A DNA stretch of 64,000 nucleotides from Adenophora triphylla var. japonica (lineage: Eukaryota > Streptophyta > Magnoliopsida > Asterales > Campanulaceae), in assembly GCA_022495995.1 (NCBI GenBank), contig JAFEMH010001244.1, forward strand, positions 144,001 through 208,000, read 5' to 3'. A program made the translations under genes and the position numbers. This document shows, in pieces, positions 1 to 11,417 of this stretch. The notes beneath the pieces are model-generated. The model did not search any database. It saw nothing but the letters and a program-made list of their open reading frames with translations, and was not told the origin of the DNA. Positions within the stretch are counted from its first letter, which is position 1; every line of letters starts with the position of its first letter.

Positions 1-116
1 TAAACAATTAAAAATTCTATCGCATACAAAACATGCAATAAGCATATAAACAATTTATATCTTAAATCTAGCATGTTAATTCAAACTTAATCATACGAAC
101 GGGGCTCTGATACCAC
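1..116 (-). mobile_element. 5' leader of a leftward LTR retrotransposon, with primer-binding site
   Basis: Read on the minus strand, the LTR at 117-1475 ends in CA. After one base it is followed by TGGTATCAGAGC (104-115), the initiator-methionine tRNA primer site common in plant LTR retrotransposons. The internal region therefore lies to the left and leaves the window after about 100 bases of AT-rich untranslated leader. No coding sequence of the element is visible, so its superfamily cannot be decided; tRNA-Met priming is used by both copia and gypsy lineages. Confidence 0.8.
104..115 (-). promoter_or_regulatory. tRNA-iMet primer-binding site
   Basis: The plus strand reads GCTCTGATACCA, the complement of TGGTATCAGAGC. 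It lies one base from the LTR end, the expected position for minus-strand DNA priming. Confidence 0.85.
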
Positions 117-1475
117 TGTTGGGTTTTACGGGTCCATGCGCAGCGGAATTAAGCATTAAAAACATAAAACCCAAGAAGCCCTAGGATCCGTTCTATACAA
201 TTAATTTAAATTCCTATGAGATAGAATTAAACCAACCTCGAACGCTTTCCGTTCTTGAGCTATCGAACGATTTGATTATGTGATATCGAATCACAAACTT
301 CGTTCTTCAACTTGCTTGAACTCTAGGCCTTGATCGATGAACGAGCGAAGACCCTCTTTCGGTATCCACACCTATGAATGAATTCAAGAACAACTTCTTG
401 ATGATTGCTAGATCTAAAACCTTGAAGAATATTGAGAGTATTTGATTGTGAATTTTTTCTTGAAAATTTCGGCTAGCTTATTAGGTTTGACAGACTCTCT
501 TATTTATACTACATTAGTATCCATATTAGAGTCCTAATCAAATTAGGAAACAAGTCAGTCAAACTGCCTTGAGACCCATTGTGTCGCACGACCACACGGG
601 GCATATTGCCTTGATGTGTCGCACGACTACACATGGTCAAGCAAGAGTTTCTCAATCATTCTTCCCTTGGTTTATCAAATTTATTCTAATTGTGTGTGAC
701 CCAATAGGATTATATTATGTTGACAATGAGCTCGATCATATCGAACCTCATAAGACATAAGCGGACTCTAGCAAGCCATTATGTCTACCCAAATAATATA
801 ACGTAAGAGTTCACGTTTCCATTGGTATACTTCCATTTCTCCCTTTGTCTCACGATGTTATATTGAACACAAGTCATGGTCCTCGTCAACTTGTTATTGT
901 TCAATGCTTTCTCGATTCTTGAGTATAATGATAATTCCAATCATATTGGGGTACGGCCATACACTTTCATCATTATCACTCATCGAGGGGCCCAAGCAAA
1001 ACATCTCTCTTACGAGGGACAAATTCCTTCTTGACTTATCATCCTTCCCATCATGAATCCGATCATGCCAAAATTAATCTTTATAGATATCGTGTTAAGA
1101 TATCGTTTGACTAAAATCAAACACGACTTTCAACATATGTAAGGTCATGATAATCTCAGGTCTAGGGTCTAAATGAAGTAACCGTATGAGATTTAATTAT
1201 GACATTTGACCATGACATAAATCTCATGCGGGTCATGTCCAGTCACTTGTTCTCTAACAAGTACCCATAATTTCAATGTGCATCTCTATGCATATAATCA
1301 TCACATGATTATCCATTGACAATTATACTAATTATTCTCTTAATAATTAGGGACGGAGATTATTATAAAAAAATATACAAAACATATAATAATCAAATGA
1401 TAAACATCTCATATAATAATAAATAATGTCAACACATAAGTCTATCAATTATAGGCCTAGGGCATAACACCAACA
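117..1475 (-). mobile_element. 5' LTR of a leftward LTR retrotransposon
   Basis: A 1.36-kb LTR bounded by TGTTGG at 117 and CCAACA at 1475, perfect inverted ends of TG...CA type. The primer site next to the 117 end makes this the 5' LTR of an element transcribed leftward. The outer end at 1475 abuts gypsy integrase coding sequence at 1476, so it inserted into an older chromovirus. Only one flank is in the window, so the target duplication cannot be checked. A short internal near-repeat containing GTCGCACGAC occurs near 582 and 620. Confidence 0.85.
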
Positions 1476-1476
1476 T

Positions 1477-1815
1477 GTGGGGCCATTCGAAATTTTGGAG
1501 CGAGTTGGGCTGATAGCCTATAAGTTGGCCCTACCACCTGTACTTGCAGGAGTACACAATGTGTTTCATGTCTCGATGTTGAGGAAGTACATCCCCGACC
1601 CGAGCCATGTGATTGAGTATAGACAGCTCAGATTCCGTGCCGATCTGAGTTATGATGAGCAACCTGTGAAAATTGTGGATCGAAAAGATCAGAATTTGAG
1701 AAGGCGGATAATTCCGTACGTGAAAGTGCAATGGAGCAATCACTCAGAAAGAGAAGCGACGTGGGAGCTCGAGAGCGAGATGCGAGAGTCGTATCCCGCC
1801 CTGTTTTCGGAATGA
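1477..1815 (+). pseudogene. C-terminus of Ty3/gypsy (Tekay-type chromovirus) Pol: integrase end and chromodomain
   Basis: An open frame of 112 residues that is the tail of a chromovirus polyprotein. It opens with GPFEILERVG, the GPY/F motif that closes the integrase. It continues through the HNVFHVSMLRKY signature and ends in a chromodomain-like tail with VKVQW, EATWE and YPALF. In this family the integrase inserts cDNA and the chromodomain tethers it to modified histones. The first codon is only where the 117-1475 LTR cut the gene; gag, protease, RT and RNase H lie beyond that insertion, outside the window. The stop at 1813-1815 is the natural Pol stop, followed by the polypurine tract and 3' LTR. 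Confidence 0.9.
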
Positions 1816-1846
1816 GTGCGCTTGGTTTGGTGGACCAAACCCTTTT

Positions 1847-1859
1847 AAGGGGGTAAGAA
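1847..1859 (+). promoter_or_regulatory. polypurine tract of the Tekay-type element
   Basis: AAGGGGGTAAGAA sits directly before the LTR start TGTAAC and just after the Pol stop, the place where plus-strand DNA synthesis is primed. Confidence 0.8.
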
Positions 1860-2961
1860 TGTAACAACCCTAAAAATTTATACTCTTTATTTATTTAAAA
1901 TATGATTTCCCTTAATTAGTTATGTTGGTTATTTAAATTAATTATTTGAATTATTCTTTTCCTAGATGGACTAGGATTAAATGGGTCTGAGTGTGTCAAC
2001 TTGGGTTATTTATTTTGGGTTGGACTCTACAATGGGATTAGGAAATTATAAACCAAAGTAATTAAATCTATTAAACCTAGGCCTCTTGGGTGAAGTAACT
2101 GATGGAAGTAAAGGGGGTGTCTCTCCATATTTTGTTAACGGCAATAGAGGAAGAGGTAAGGAGCCGCATGGGGTATAAAAAGAGAGGGTCACGGCCGATA
2201 GAAGGTTACGGCAATTAGAGAGATTACGCTAAGTGAGAGAGAGGCGCAGAGAGAAAGAGCAACAGTAAGGAGTAAGGAGAAAGCATCAGCAAGAGGGAAA
2301 AGGTGTCAGTTGTCGTGTTCAAGCTCAATCTAGGTAAGTAATCGTTCTCTTCTTTTGAGTTCTAGGATAGAGAAACAAGTGAATACTCTAAAGAGAAAAT
2401 CAGATTATGGGTATAAATCATGAAGTATAATTGTTGAATTAGAACTAACATTGAAGCATGAAATTGATTGAATATTGATATGCCATGCTAGGAGGTTTAT
2501 AATGAAGTATTAGTGAATATTGTCATGCAATACTAAGTCAATTGAATGTATTACATGGAAGAAGGTTGTGTAAAAGAACCTGCCATTGATGAATTATGGT
2601 GAGGAGAGTGAGTATGAAATCAATGGGTAAACCCATATTGCATGCTAAGATATGAACGAAACAGAGAGAAGACGAGGGGTCCGTGAGTGTTACGTGTGTG
2701 TGGTATGTGGGGCGCGGCCTGTGAGGGGGGCCTGCAGCTGTGAGTGACGTGTGTGTGTGGGTTGCGTATGTGGGCAGGGGGGAACACAGAGAGTGATGTG
2801 TGTGTGTGATGCAGTGAAGTCGGGTGTGGGTGTGCAGATTTGGGATGTTGCTGATTGAGGTGTGTATGAGTGTGTGTGTTCGAAGAGCCGGTAGCGGTGT
2901 GTGCGGTGTGTGTACGAGAGATTGTAGAGTGTTTTAGTGTGAGTTTGAGGTGTATAAAGCC

Positions 2962-3040
2962 GTGAATAGTAAAGTACGTATCTTGTGAATAGTAAAATAC
3001 GTATGCCGTGAATAGTAAAATACATACATGAATAGTAAAT
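2962..3040 (+). repeat. 23-bp tandem repeat, about 3.5 units
   Basis: Units beginning GTGAATAGTAAA start at 2962, 2985, 3008 and (as ATGAATAG) near 3029, each followed by a TACGTA-like hexamer. Internal LTR repeat with no assigned function. Confidence 0.8.
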
Positions 3041-3640
3041 TAGTACGGATAATTGTGAATGAATCTTAGAAACCCTAAGAGTAATTTGGAAAACCTAAAA
3101 GACTAAAAGAGTAAATCTTTAAAAGGAGTTAAGTAGAATAACTCATAGATTTATCGAAAAGGATTAAAGGTACTAAGTAGGGAGAGATTACTTGTACCTA
3201 AGTTGAGTTTCTCTCCACTTGATTGTAGATTTGTGCAAGAGGACTTTCGAAGGAAGAGCAAGTAAGCTAAGGTAAGGGATTACGTTCCTTAAGTATATTT
3301 GAGATTCATCCTTTAAGGTAGGATTCCTCATAATTTGTTTCAAGCGTAGCTACTAATGGCCGGTAGCATTTGAACTCCGATGTTGATATAACGTCTTTTG
3401 ATTATCTTACCCTTGATATATATTGTTCAATGGGTATCCAAACGAATTGAAATTGCCTTATGTATTCTTGTACCTGGAATACTATGTGAACTATAACTGT
3501 ATCTAATTGAAACAGGTGCAATTAGATTAGTCTGATTGAAATGGACTAATTAAGATAGTCTAGTTTGATTGAAAAGAACTTAGACTTTTAAATGGCTACT
3601 TGATGAAGTAGTTGATTATCATGATATATCATAATAAGGG

Positions 3641-4165
3641 AGCACCCTGAAAAGGTGTAAGATCTCTTATTCTCTTAACACCCTGAAAAGGTGTGACACC
3701 CTGAAAAGGTGTTTGAAACTATGGAATTGACGAACTTGTGATAAGGCCATGTTCTCTTTAAGTATGATACTGTATTTTGAATGTGTACAGTTAAAATTAT
3801 TATTGATAGCCTTTCATTGAAATATAATTGATTGGTTTCGTTCTTTCGGTCATCTTTCCTTAGTACCCGGAGAGATTCCGTATGAACTTGCTGAGCATTG
3901 TTCGCTCACCCCTTTTTCTTATTTTTCTCCCAGGTAAGCGGTAGGAGCAGTTGATCGGTCGCAGGAATAGCGGCTTGAAATCAGGGTTAGGGTTTAGCGT
4001 TAATAATTGTACTTATCGAGCTAGTGGGTTGTACTAGCCGATAAGTTTAAAAACATTTTTTCCTCATTTAAATTATGGTTAGACGTACTAGCCGTTAAGG
4101 TTTAAAGACCGTTATGTTCCGCATTTGAATTATGGTTAGATGTACTAGCCGTTAAAGTATCTTGA
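3641..4165 (+). repeat. short LTR repeats: CACCCTGAAAAGGTGT and GTACTAGCCG
   Basis: CACCCTGAAAAGGTGT, an inverted repeat able to form a hairpin, occurs three times at about 3644-3712. TGTACTAGCCG(A/T)TAAG-type units occur three times at about 4029-4160. Both lie in the 3' half of the LTR. Confidence 0.7.
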
Positions 4166-4271
4166 TTTGGGAATTTTATTTGTGAATGAAATTATGTTTA
4201 TTAATGAAAAGTTAGGGTCGTTACAAAAACACCGGTTTTTATAAATACATTGTTTGATTTTTTTTTTCTAG

Positions 4272-4864
4272 GTAGCTCGCCTCTGCACAAACTGTGGTGT
4301 CAATATGGGTGAATATTTTTGTGACGTATGCAAATTCTATGATGATGATGTAAGAATCACATGATTCCCGAATCCTTTTAAAAGAAAGTAAATAAATGTT
4401 ATCATCCTTTTCACACGGCTTTTGATTTTGTTAGTGGTGTATCCTTTTTCTAATGTTGCTACCCTTTTGCCCATAATATGCAGATTGATAAAGGGAAGTT
4501 CCACTGTGAAGAATGTGGTATCTGCAGGTTAGTATGAAGTGTGAGATTGTTTTTGTTCTTTATTTTGAGAAATCTACAGCACTTTAAATTGGAGTTATTC
4601 TAAAATCTGAATTACTATATTTGTTCAGAATTGGTGACCGTGAGAACTTCTTCCACTGCAAGAAGTGTGGTATGCATTAACTTGATGTTATATGTATACG
4701 TATACACATACACATACATATATGTAAATATATATATGTAAATTTATTTGTTGTCTGATGTTGATATTCTTGAATGAACAGGATCTTGCTATTCTGTAAG
4801 TCTGCGCAATAACCATTCTTGTGTGGAGAACTCCATGCGCCATCATTGTCCCATATGTTACGAG
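4272..4864 (+). pseudogene. Captured exons of a CHY-zinc-finger/RING E3 ligase (MIEL1-like)
   Basis: Four consecutive exons with intact GT-AG sites and compatible phases: 4272-4349, 4484-4527, 4629-4669 and 4782-4864. Key strings are [39 protein letters not shown] and [11 protein letters not shown], that is, part of the CHY finger, the CTCHY finger and the first Cys pair of a C3H2C3 RING. This order matches plant MIEL1/RCHY1-type ubiquitin ligases, which target MYB factors and turn over proteins. The N-terminal CHY cysteines and the rest of the RING are missing, so it cannot be an active ligase. The preserved introns show capture at DNA level, not from mRNA. It lies between the Tekay LTR and the CACTA end at 9198. 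Confidence 0.88.
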
Positions 4865-6396
4865 GTCTGCTCTGTAATCCATATAACATTTATGCTTGTT
4901 GTGCCCTACCCTTTACATCTTTTACTTCTCTTATGTTGAACCGTTGTTACTTTTTGCTGAATTTGAGCATGCTTCAACAACTAAAGGTTCCAGTGCAATG
5001 ATTTACTCGACTTGTTAGGTCTGTGGTTTAAGGCTTGGGTCGCCTATTTACATCTGGGGAAGAGTGTAGGAAGTGTATCTCATTCATTCGTATTTCCTCC
5101 CCCTCCCCCCGGGAGGTGTAAATAGTATGTACTTTTCTGATCTTCAATTAGGTCATTGTGTTTAACAAGTTTGTTGTCCAATTGTCCAGGCACCAATGCT
5201 AGTGTCTTGTACTTGAACTAATGTCATTTTGTTTGTGATGGGTAGATTTGTAACTTACCTGTGAAAGTGTTTACTAAGACAAATATGGGCTGTCAAGAAC
5301 ATAAAAAATCAGAGACCAGGTGGAATGGAAGTTGGTCAGATCTTGTATGAATCACATGTAGGTAGTAACTGGAGTGGAGCCTGGCTCTCCTGGGTTTCCC
5401 TTGGCATGAAATGTTGGCACTCACCAGCCATGAAGATGAAAGAGCACATAAGCTGGAAAATTGAAACTTAAGCAATTCAATAGGTAGGTGGCATTTATAT
5501 TCTCTCTTTATGAATTGAGAAACAGCCTTAGGACATAAATTATAGGAGCACAGCTTAGGATTTGATGTCGTAGACTGCAGTTTACTGAGGTTTATGGTTT
5601 CAGTGAAGTTCTTTGGCAGCAAGAGTCAAAGATTTTAGATATTTTAGATGAGAAAAATGATTAGCGTTTACTGTGGCTTGGGACACATCGAGTCTAATTA
5701 ATTAAACCTTCTATAAATCTTCTTGGTAAGAATGTAGTAAGAATTTATCATATATGCCTATTTCCTTCTCGTTGATCAGCATATGGGGATTGCGTTATAT
5801 ATAACCCCTACTGTGCTTCGTGTTGCGTATCTTTTTTCAGTTGGGCGTCTGTTGCTTCTTTGATTTTTATTGTATCCGAAAGCCATTAATTATCTGGTTT
5901 CTGCTTCAGTCCATGGTCTTAGGAAATTGCTGTTCTTGGAGTAGATTAATTAATTTTTCTATCAGATGCTACCCAAATCATTTTGGGACCAAGGCTTGGT
6001 TGCTGTTATTGTATTTTACTATATTTGCTATATGTATTGAAGCATGCTAAACAATGTTCCAACCTTTCCACCTATTTTGACAATTAACGACTTGAACTAT
6101 GAGTTGGTAACTCAATTTTGTAACAGAATTTTGGTTTGGCAAGGTCTTGGACCACAATATCCTGTCATGCATCTTTTTTCTGCCTGAAATTTTAATGCAA
6201 ACATCCCATGTATGGTTGTAATGCACCTTAGATTGTGTCTTCTCATGTGAGCATCTACACGCGAGGGGGACTGCTAAACCATGATATTCATTGTTCAGCC
6301 CCTCTTTAACGGCCTAAGCTCTTAGTTTAGTTGGTAACTTAACAGAGTTTCCTATGAAGAGCCTATCAAATAGTAATTTTATTGTTACATTTTCAG
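4865..6396 (+). other. Non-coding sequence between two captured gene fragments
   Basis: AT-rich and intron-like. I find no continuation of the RING exons after the donor at 4865 and no other recognisable exon. Some of it may be intron of the MIEL1-like and TAF1 source genes. Confidence 0.5.
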
Positions 6397-6733
6397 GTAC
6401 TGTGAGGAAAGATATTTACTCCTTGGAAACCCAGGAATGGGTGCTCGACTATGCACTAATTACCAAAAATCAACCCCAGGCGATCAAACAGGCACTTTAT
6501 TGCGTAATGGAGATAACAATTTGGGGAGTGTTCTAACCCTTGATCCTGCTGATAAGTCCCCTTTTCTTGGAGATATAAAAGCTGGTTGCAACCAATCATG
6601 CCTGGAAACAAACATGTATAGGGCTCCAATATTTTCACATAAAGTGCCATTAACTGATTATTTGTTGGTTCGCTCTGCAAAGGGAAAACTTTCCATAAGA
6701 CGCATTGACTGGGTTGATGTTGTCGGACAACAG
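6397..6733 (+). pseudogene. Captured exon of TAF1 (TFIID subunit 1)
   Basis: A 337-nt exon preceded by a TTTTCAG acceptor and followed by a CAG|GTTTGT donor, open throughout. It begins YCEERYLLLGNPGMGARLC and contains TPGDQTGTLLRNGD, DKSPFLGDIKAGC, ETNMYRAPIF and LLVRSAKGKLSIRRID, closely resembling the central DUF3591 part of plant TAF1/HAF1. TAF1 is the largest TFIID subunit, a scaffold with histone-acetylation and bromodomain functions. Only this one exon (about 112 residues of a protein near 1,900) is present; I see no neighbouring TAF1 exon on either side. It has the same orientation as the MIEL1-like fragment, though the two source genes are unrelated, which points to transduplication by CACTA element C. 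Confidence 0.9.
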
Positions 6734-8889
6734 GTTTGTTGGCTTGCTTACCTTTTTTATACCAAAAAGTTGCTTCACTCTAGACCTATTATATCTTATC
6801 TTTTGGATGATATTTTCTTATACCACTTTAGGCTTTTCTTTTCTTCCTGTTACTATATCCCAGAATGATAGTTATTCTTGAAGTGCATGCTATCTTCATT
6901 TGTTTGGCTAGTTTCACCATTAGATATTTACTTAAATGATGATACAGACTGATCAGAAAAAGAGCTTCAACAAGATGGAAAAGGTCAGAAGGTTGTGTGG
7001 TGAAACTATATAGGGTAAATTTGAGTTGAGATTTATTGGACAAGAATTTCAATTACTCGGGTGGATGTACAAATGTCTGAGGTGAGAAAAATGTAGAATT
7101 CACATTTAGGTGTGTAGATGGCCGACTTGTGTCCGTGACTCCAACATCTCATGTTGCCCCTGGTAGTTAGGGTGAATTGAAGAGTCCATTTTAGAGAGTT
7201 CAACTATGGAAGTAGCCTGCAGGAAGTAGGTAGGATAGAAAGATAGCGTATAGACATGCCAGTAAAGAATTTAATTCATCAGTTATGAAACTTATAGATG
7301 GCTATGCTAGAAGTAGGGAATTGCTCTGGATATGATAGAATGGCACAAAAGGATTCATGTGGTGGAGCCAATTAGTTTGGAACAATGACTCTATTGGCTT
7401 AAGTTGATTATTAGCGAGTAGAGGCTTTTTCTCTCTCTGGGTTTCTAACATCATAAGCATATCATTAATGATCGATCAAAATTAGGCTTCATTCTTAATG
7501 CATTTTTGTAAAATTTCTGAATTTTTGCACCCACAGATTAGGGGGAAATCAAATTTGCAGCAAATACACGAGGGATAATATATTGAATTAACAAGGGGGA
7601 GATCAGTACATAGAAAGAAGACAGAGGCATCACTTTAAGATATGAAATACCTTAAACTCTTCAGATGGATATTTGCACATTTAAAGTGGGAATGTTTGCA
7701 ATTTTATTCATTTTTAATGAGGCTAGGAATATACGTTTGTGAGGGGACTGGATCTTCAACGTACCCTATAATGTAAATATCAGTCTGGCAAATGAGGATT
7801 CGGACCATATCTGTATCAAAAGTCAATTTGTTGATACCCGACTGAACTTTGACAAAATCTTCCCTCGAGTTTTTGTTGTACCGGTTATTAGATAACCGTG
7901 CATAAAATGTGTGGCTGCTGAAAGTTATTACCATTTTTTATTGGCATCTCTTTGTTCCTTGAACTCAAATGAAGCTGGGTAACTGGCATATATACGTATC
8001 AGTCGTTGGTCAGCTTTTCTTCTGAATGTGGTTTGGTTTTAAATTTATCTAAGGGAACCCGTAACACGACATTTACGACTACAATATAATTGAGTACTCT
8101 ATTTATTCTTGTATTTATTTCATAAGGTTACTCCACCTTATGACTAATCCACATCATTTTCTTGTTCACAGATTCCTACAATATTGGGTAATGATTGGTC
8201 AGATGAGATTTGTACCTAGATGACTTTTTTTGTAAGTAATTTTTTTTTAATTATACTCAACTTTTTTTTACTTAATTTCTTTGTTAGTTTTTTTTTCAAA
8301 CTTATAATATGTCATGTCATCGATTAGTAATTATTATCCATTTGTTTTAAATCTAAAATATGAAGTACTCGTGATTTTATTTATGTTTTAAATTGTCAAC
8401 AATATTCATTCACTTATGAAGATTTGCTTTTCTATATACGCATGACAGGATTGGAGCCTTGATGATGTCTTTTTGATCTTCAACATCAACTTCAACTTCT
8501 AAATTTCGATGTTTTAGACTAGATTATGGCCATGATTACACTTTTGTACATGTTTAATTTCAGACAAATGCTTAATAATAGCAAATGCTTTGTATAAATA
8601 GTTGTTAGATTTGACTTACTAGAATGAATTATTTAGGATTTTTGTTTAAGAACTTATATCACCGTTTATGGATTTTTATGGAAATTTATGCATTACGGTT
8701 AAAATGGTCTTTTAACTCTTTTATTGCTACTAAATGTATTATAATGAATATATAGTACACTAGGTTTTATAATTTTAAAAAAAATATGTATATCAGAATT
8801 TTGAATTGTGTTACAAATATAAAAAACACATATTATGGTATCATTTGCCACGTTAATTATCAATACAAATAATGATTTATATGTAGCAC
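6734..8889. other. Non-coding interior of CACTA element C
   Basis: AT-rich sequence. Weak intron- or UTR-like stretches occur, but I recognise no protein domain on either strand. It grades into the subterminal repeats at about 8890. Confidence 0.5.
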
Positions 8890-9198
8890 ATAACTTTTGT
8901 GACGGTTCCAAATTGTCACAAGTATTACAAATTGCACCGTTTTTTAAATGTCACAACAACCGTGACAAATAAAAAATAACATATATCACACTTATTGTGC
9001 TACGGTTTTTAACCGTGACCATAACCGTAGTAAATACTATTTGTCACGGTTTAGAAAACGTAGAACAGTATAAGCGACGCTCACAAAAGCCTCGGACGTA
9101 AAAACGTGAAAAAACCGTGGTAAATACTATTAGCCACGGTTTTATCTCTATTTACCACGGTCCGACGACCGTGGCTAAAAACCTTGATTCTTGTAGTG
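8890..9198. mobile_element. Right terminus and subterminal repeats of CACTA element C
   Basis: The segment ends TTCTTGTAGTG at 9198, the inverted form of the CACTACAAGAA terminus typical of plant CACTA elements. The preceding 300 bases are packed with direct and inverted copies of ACCGTGACA, ACCGTGGTAAATACTAT and related units, the usual subterminal transposase-binding array. The sequence after 9198 (TCTGATGG) continues TNP2 of element A. The uninterrupted copy in element B reads GCTCTGATGG there, so C inserted with a 3-bp duplication TCT. The left end of C is not in the window. Confidence 0.88.
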
Positions 9199-10606
9199 TC
9201 TGATGGTTTCAATCCGTTTGGTCCTAGGGCAAAATCTTACTCTTGTTGGCCGGTTATAGCCACTGTCTACAATCTTCCGCCCTGGTTGTGTATGAGTGAT
9301 CCCTACATGTTCTTGTCGTTATTCATCCCCGGCCCAAACAGCCCTGGGAGGAACATTGACGTCTATCTCCGACCTTTGATGGACGAATTGAAGCAGCTTT
9401 GGGAGGATGGGGTCGAAACGTGGGATGCTTTCAAGCGAGAGAATTTCAGCATGAAGGCTGCGTTGATGTGGACAGTTAATGACTTCCCTGCATATGGGAT
9501 GTTATCGGGTTGGAGCACCCACGGGAAGTTGGTCTGTCCGTATTGTATGAGTGACACAAAGTCTTTCACGCTCACGCACTCTGGAAAACCATGTTGGTTC
9601 TGATTGCCATAGACAATTTCTTCCGGAGGACCACCCATTCAGACCCGGAAGAATGCGTTTAAAAAGAACAAGATTGACCATGATGAGGCCCCGATTCGTT
9701 TAAGTGGTGACACGGTCTATGAGAAGGTATCTACATTGCCCGATCCTCGGTGGGGAAAAAGTTTTCGAAGACCAAAATACAAGGGTTTGGGACTACCCAT
9801 AACTGGATCAAGAGGAGTATATTTTGGGAGCTGCCATACTGGAAAACAAATCTCATTCGACATAACCTTGACGTGATGCACATTGAGAAGAATGTATTCG
9901 ATAATGTTTTTAACACGTTGATGGATTTCAAGAGAACAACTAAAGACAACGAAAAAGCTCAAAAGGACCTTAAGGAAATCTGTAAGCGGCCGGCCTTAGA
10001 CTTGGTATACGTCAATGGTAAACCAGTTAGACCGATGGCTCAATACGTGCTTACAAAGGAAAAGAAGCTCCTCCTCCTGAAATGGCTCAAGGATTTAAGG
10101 CTTCCAGATGGTTACGCGTCTAACATTGGTAACTGTGTCAATGTAGAGGAGGGGAAAGTGCAGGGTTTGAAGAGTCACGATTGCCACGTTTTGCTGGATA
10201 GGCTACTTCCGATTGCTCTCAGGGGTCTCTTGCCTGACAATATCTGGGTGGCGATAACAGAGTTAAGTGAGTTTTTCCGAGCGTTGACATCGACCACACT
10301 GCGTGTTGATCACATGAAAAAGCTTGAGGAGAGCATCGTAGTGACTTTGTGCAAACTTGAGAAGATATTTCCTCCTTCATTCTTTGATTCTATGGAGCAT
10401 TTATCGGTCCACTTGGCATACGAAGCTAGAGTCGGTGGTCCAGTTCAATACAGATGGATGTATCCATTTGAGAGGTATCTAGGCCAATTGAAAAGGAAGA
10501 TGAGCAATAGGGCCATGGTCGAGGCCTCAATTTCAGAGGCTGTTATTATAGATGAGATTGTTGCCTTTGTCGGAACATATTTTCCTCCTGATGTTGATAC
10601 GAGATT
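9199..10606 (+). pseudogene. TNP2 transposase of element A, part 1 (Transposase_21 and DUF4218)
   Basis: TNP2 is the DDE-type transposase that cuts CACTA ends. This part starts inside the Transposase_21 domain (SDGFNPFG, WPVIATVYNLPPW, GRNIDVYLRPLMDELKQLW, MWTVNDFPAYGMLSGWSTHG, CPYCM). It continues with LDVMHIEKNVFDNV and ends in DUF4218 (SHDCHVLLDRLLPIALRGL, MYPFERYLGQLKRKMSNRA, EASISEA). Frameshifts occur near 9600 and near 9755; 9750-10606 is open in one frame. The N-terminal part was separated by CACTA C at 9198 and the C-terminal part continues at 27241 beyond CACTA B. Compared with B's own copy the two are clearly close relatives. Confidence 0.9.
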
Positions 10607-11290
10607 CACTACCAGAAAAAGGTGTTATAGCGGCGGAAATTTCCGTCGCTAAAATTAATATTCCGTCGCTAAAAAAAATACCGACGGAAAATTTCCGTCG
10701 GTGGTCCGCCGCTACCAGCCCGTCGCAGTGCTCCGACGGGTCAATTTCCGCCGGTATTTTTTTATTTTACCGACGGAATTTAATTCCGCCGGTGATTTAA
10801 AGGTTTCAGCGGCGAAAATTTCCGCCGTTAAATCAATTTAATATAATTAAAATTTCATTTCAGCGGCGGAAATTTCCGTCGCTGTAATAAAAATTAATTT
10901 AATTAAATTAATTTCAGCGGCGGAAATTTCCGTCGCTGTAATAAAAATTAAATTAAAATTAATTAATTTCTGCGGCGAAAATTACCGTCGCTGAAATTAT
11001 TTTAATTTAATTTAATTTTTATTACAGCGACGGAAATTTCCGCCGCTGAAATCAAAAATTAAATTAAAATTAAATGAGAAAGCGGCGGAATTTTCCGTCG
11101 CTGTAATAAAAATTAAATTAAAATAAATTAATTACAGCGGCGGTAATTTTCGCCGCTATAATCAAAAATTAAATTAAAATTAATTGAGATAGCGGCGGAA
11201 ATTTCCATCGCTGTAATTAAAATTAAGTTAAATAAATTAATTTCAGCGACGAAAATTTCCGTCGCTGATTCTGAAATAAATTAAAAAAAA
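10607..11290 (-). repeat. 3' terminal inverted repeat and phased palindromic subterminal repeats of B
   Basis: After the CACTACCAGAAA terminus comes a series of near-palindromes of the form GCGGCGGAAATTTCCGTCGC. Clear ones start near 10629, 10806, 10859, 10914, 10972, 11025, 11080, 11133, 11191 and 11244. The later ones are spaced about 53-58 bp apart by A/T-only spacers such as AAAATTAAATTAAAATT. Such arrays bind the accessory transposase (TNPA/TNP1 type) in characterised CACTA elements. Confidence 0.88.
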
Positions 11291-11417
11291 TAATTTAAAA
11301 TACCAATAAACCAAAATTTTTTGTACTTGATATAACATTTCAATTTATAAAACTAAAACTATAAAAACTAAAAATCAAAAATCAACGTACCAAATAAAAA
11401 CTACATATCACCGTACC

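Larger units (their letters stand above)
1860..4225 (+). mobile_element. 3' LTR of the Tekay-type gypsy element
   Basis: A 2.37-kb LTR with perfect inverted ends TGTAAC...GTTACA. Its length fits the long LTRs of the Tekay/Del clade. It contains a GT-rich stretch at about 2690-2920 (TGTGTGTG runs), which is the source of a spurious minus-strand frame, and small internal repeats listed separately. No gene is present. Beyond 4225 the sequence changes abruptly to a captured gene exon, so this element inserted in or next to CACTA element C. Confidence 0.88.

Noticed and set aside
2690..3025. 111-residue minus-strand frame rich in Thr/His/Ser
   Set aside because: It is the complement of a GT-rich stretch inside the Tekay LTR.
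6300..6345. tRNA-like text (AGCTCTTAGTTTAGTTGGTAAC) that recalls a tRNA D-arm and B-box region
   Set aside because: No acceptor stem, anticodon arm or T-arm can be built around it; at most a SINE remnant.
4272..6733. A functional MIEL1 or TAF1 gene
   Set aside because: Only internal exons are present; the N-termini, the rest of the RING and nearly all of TAF1 are missing.
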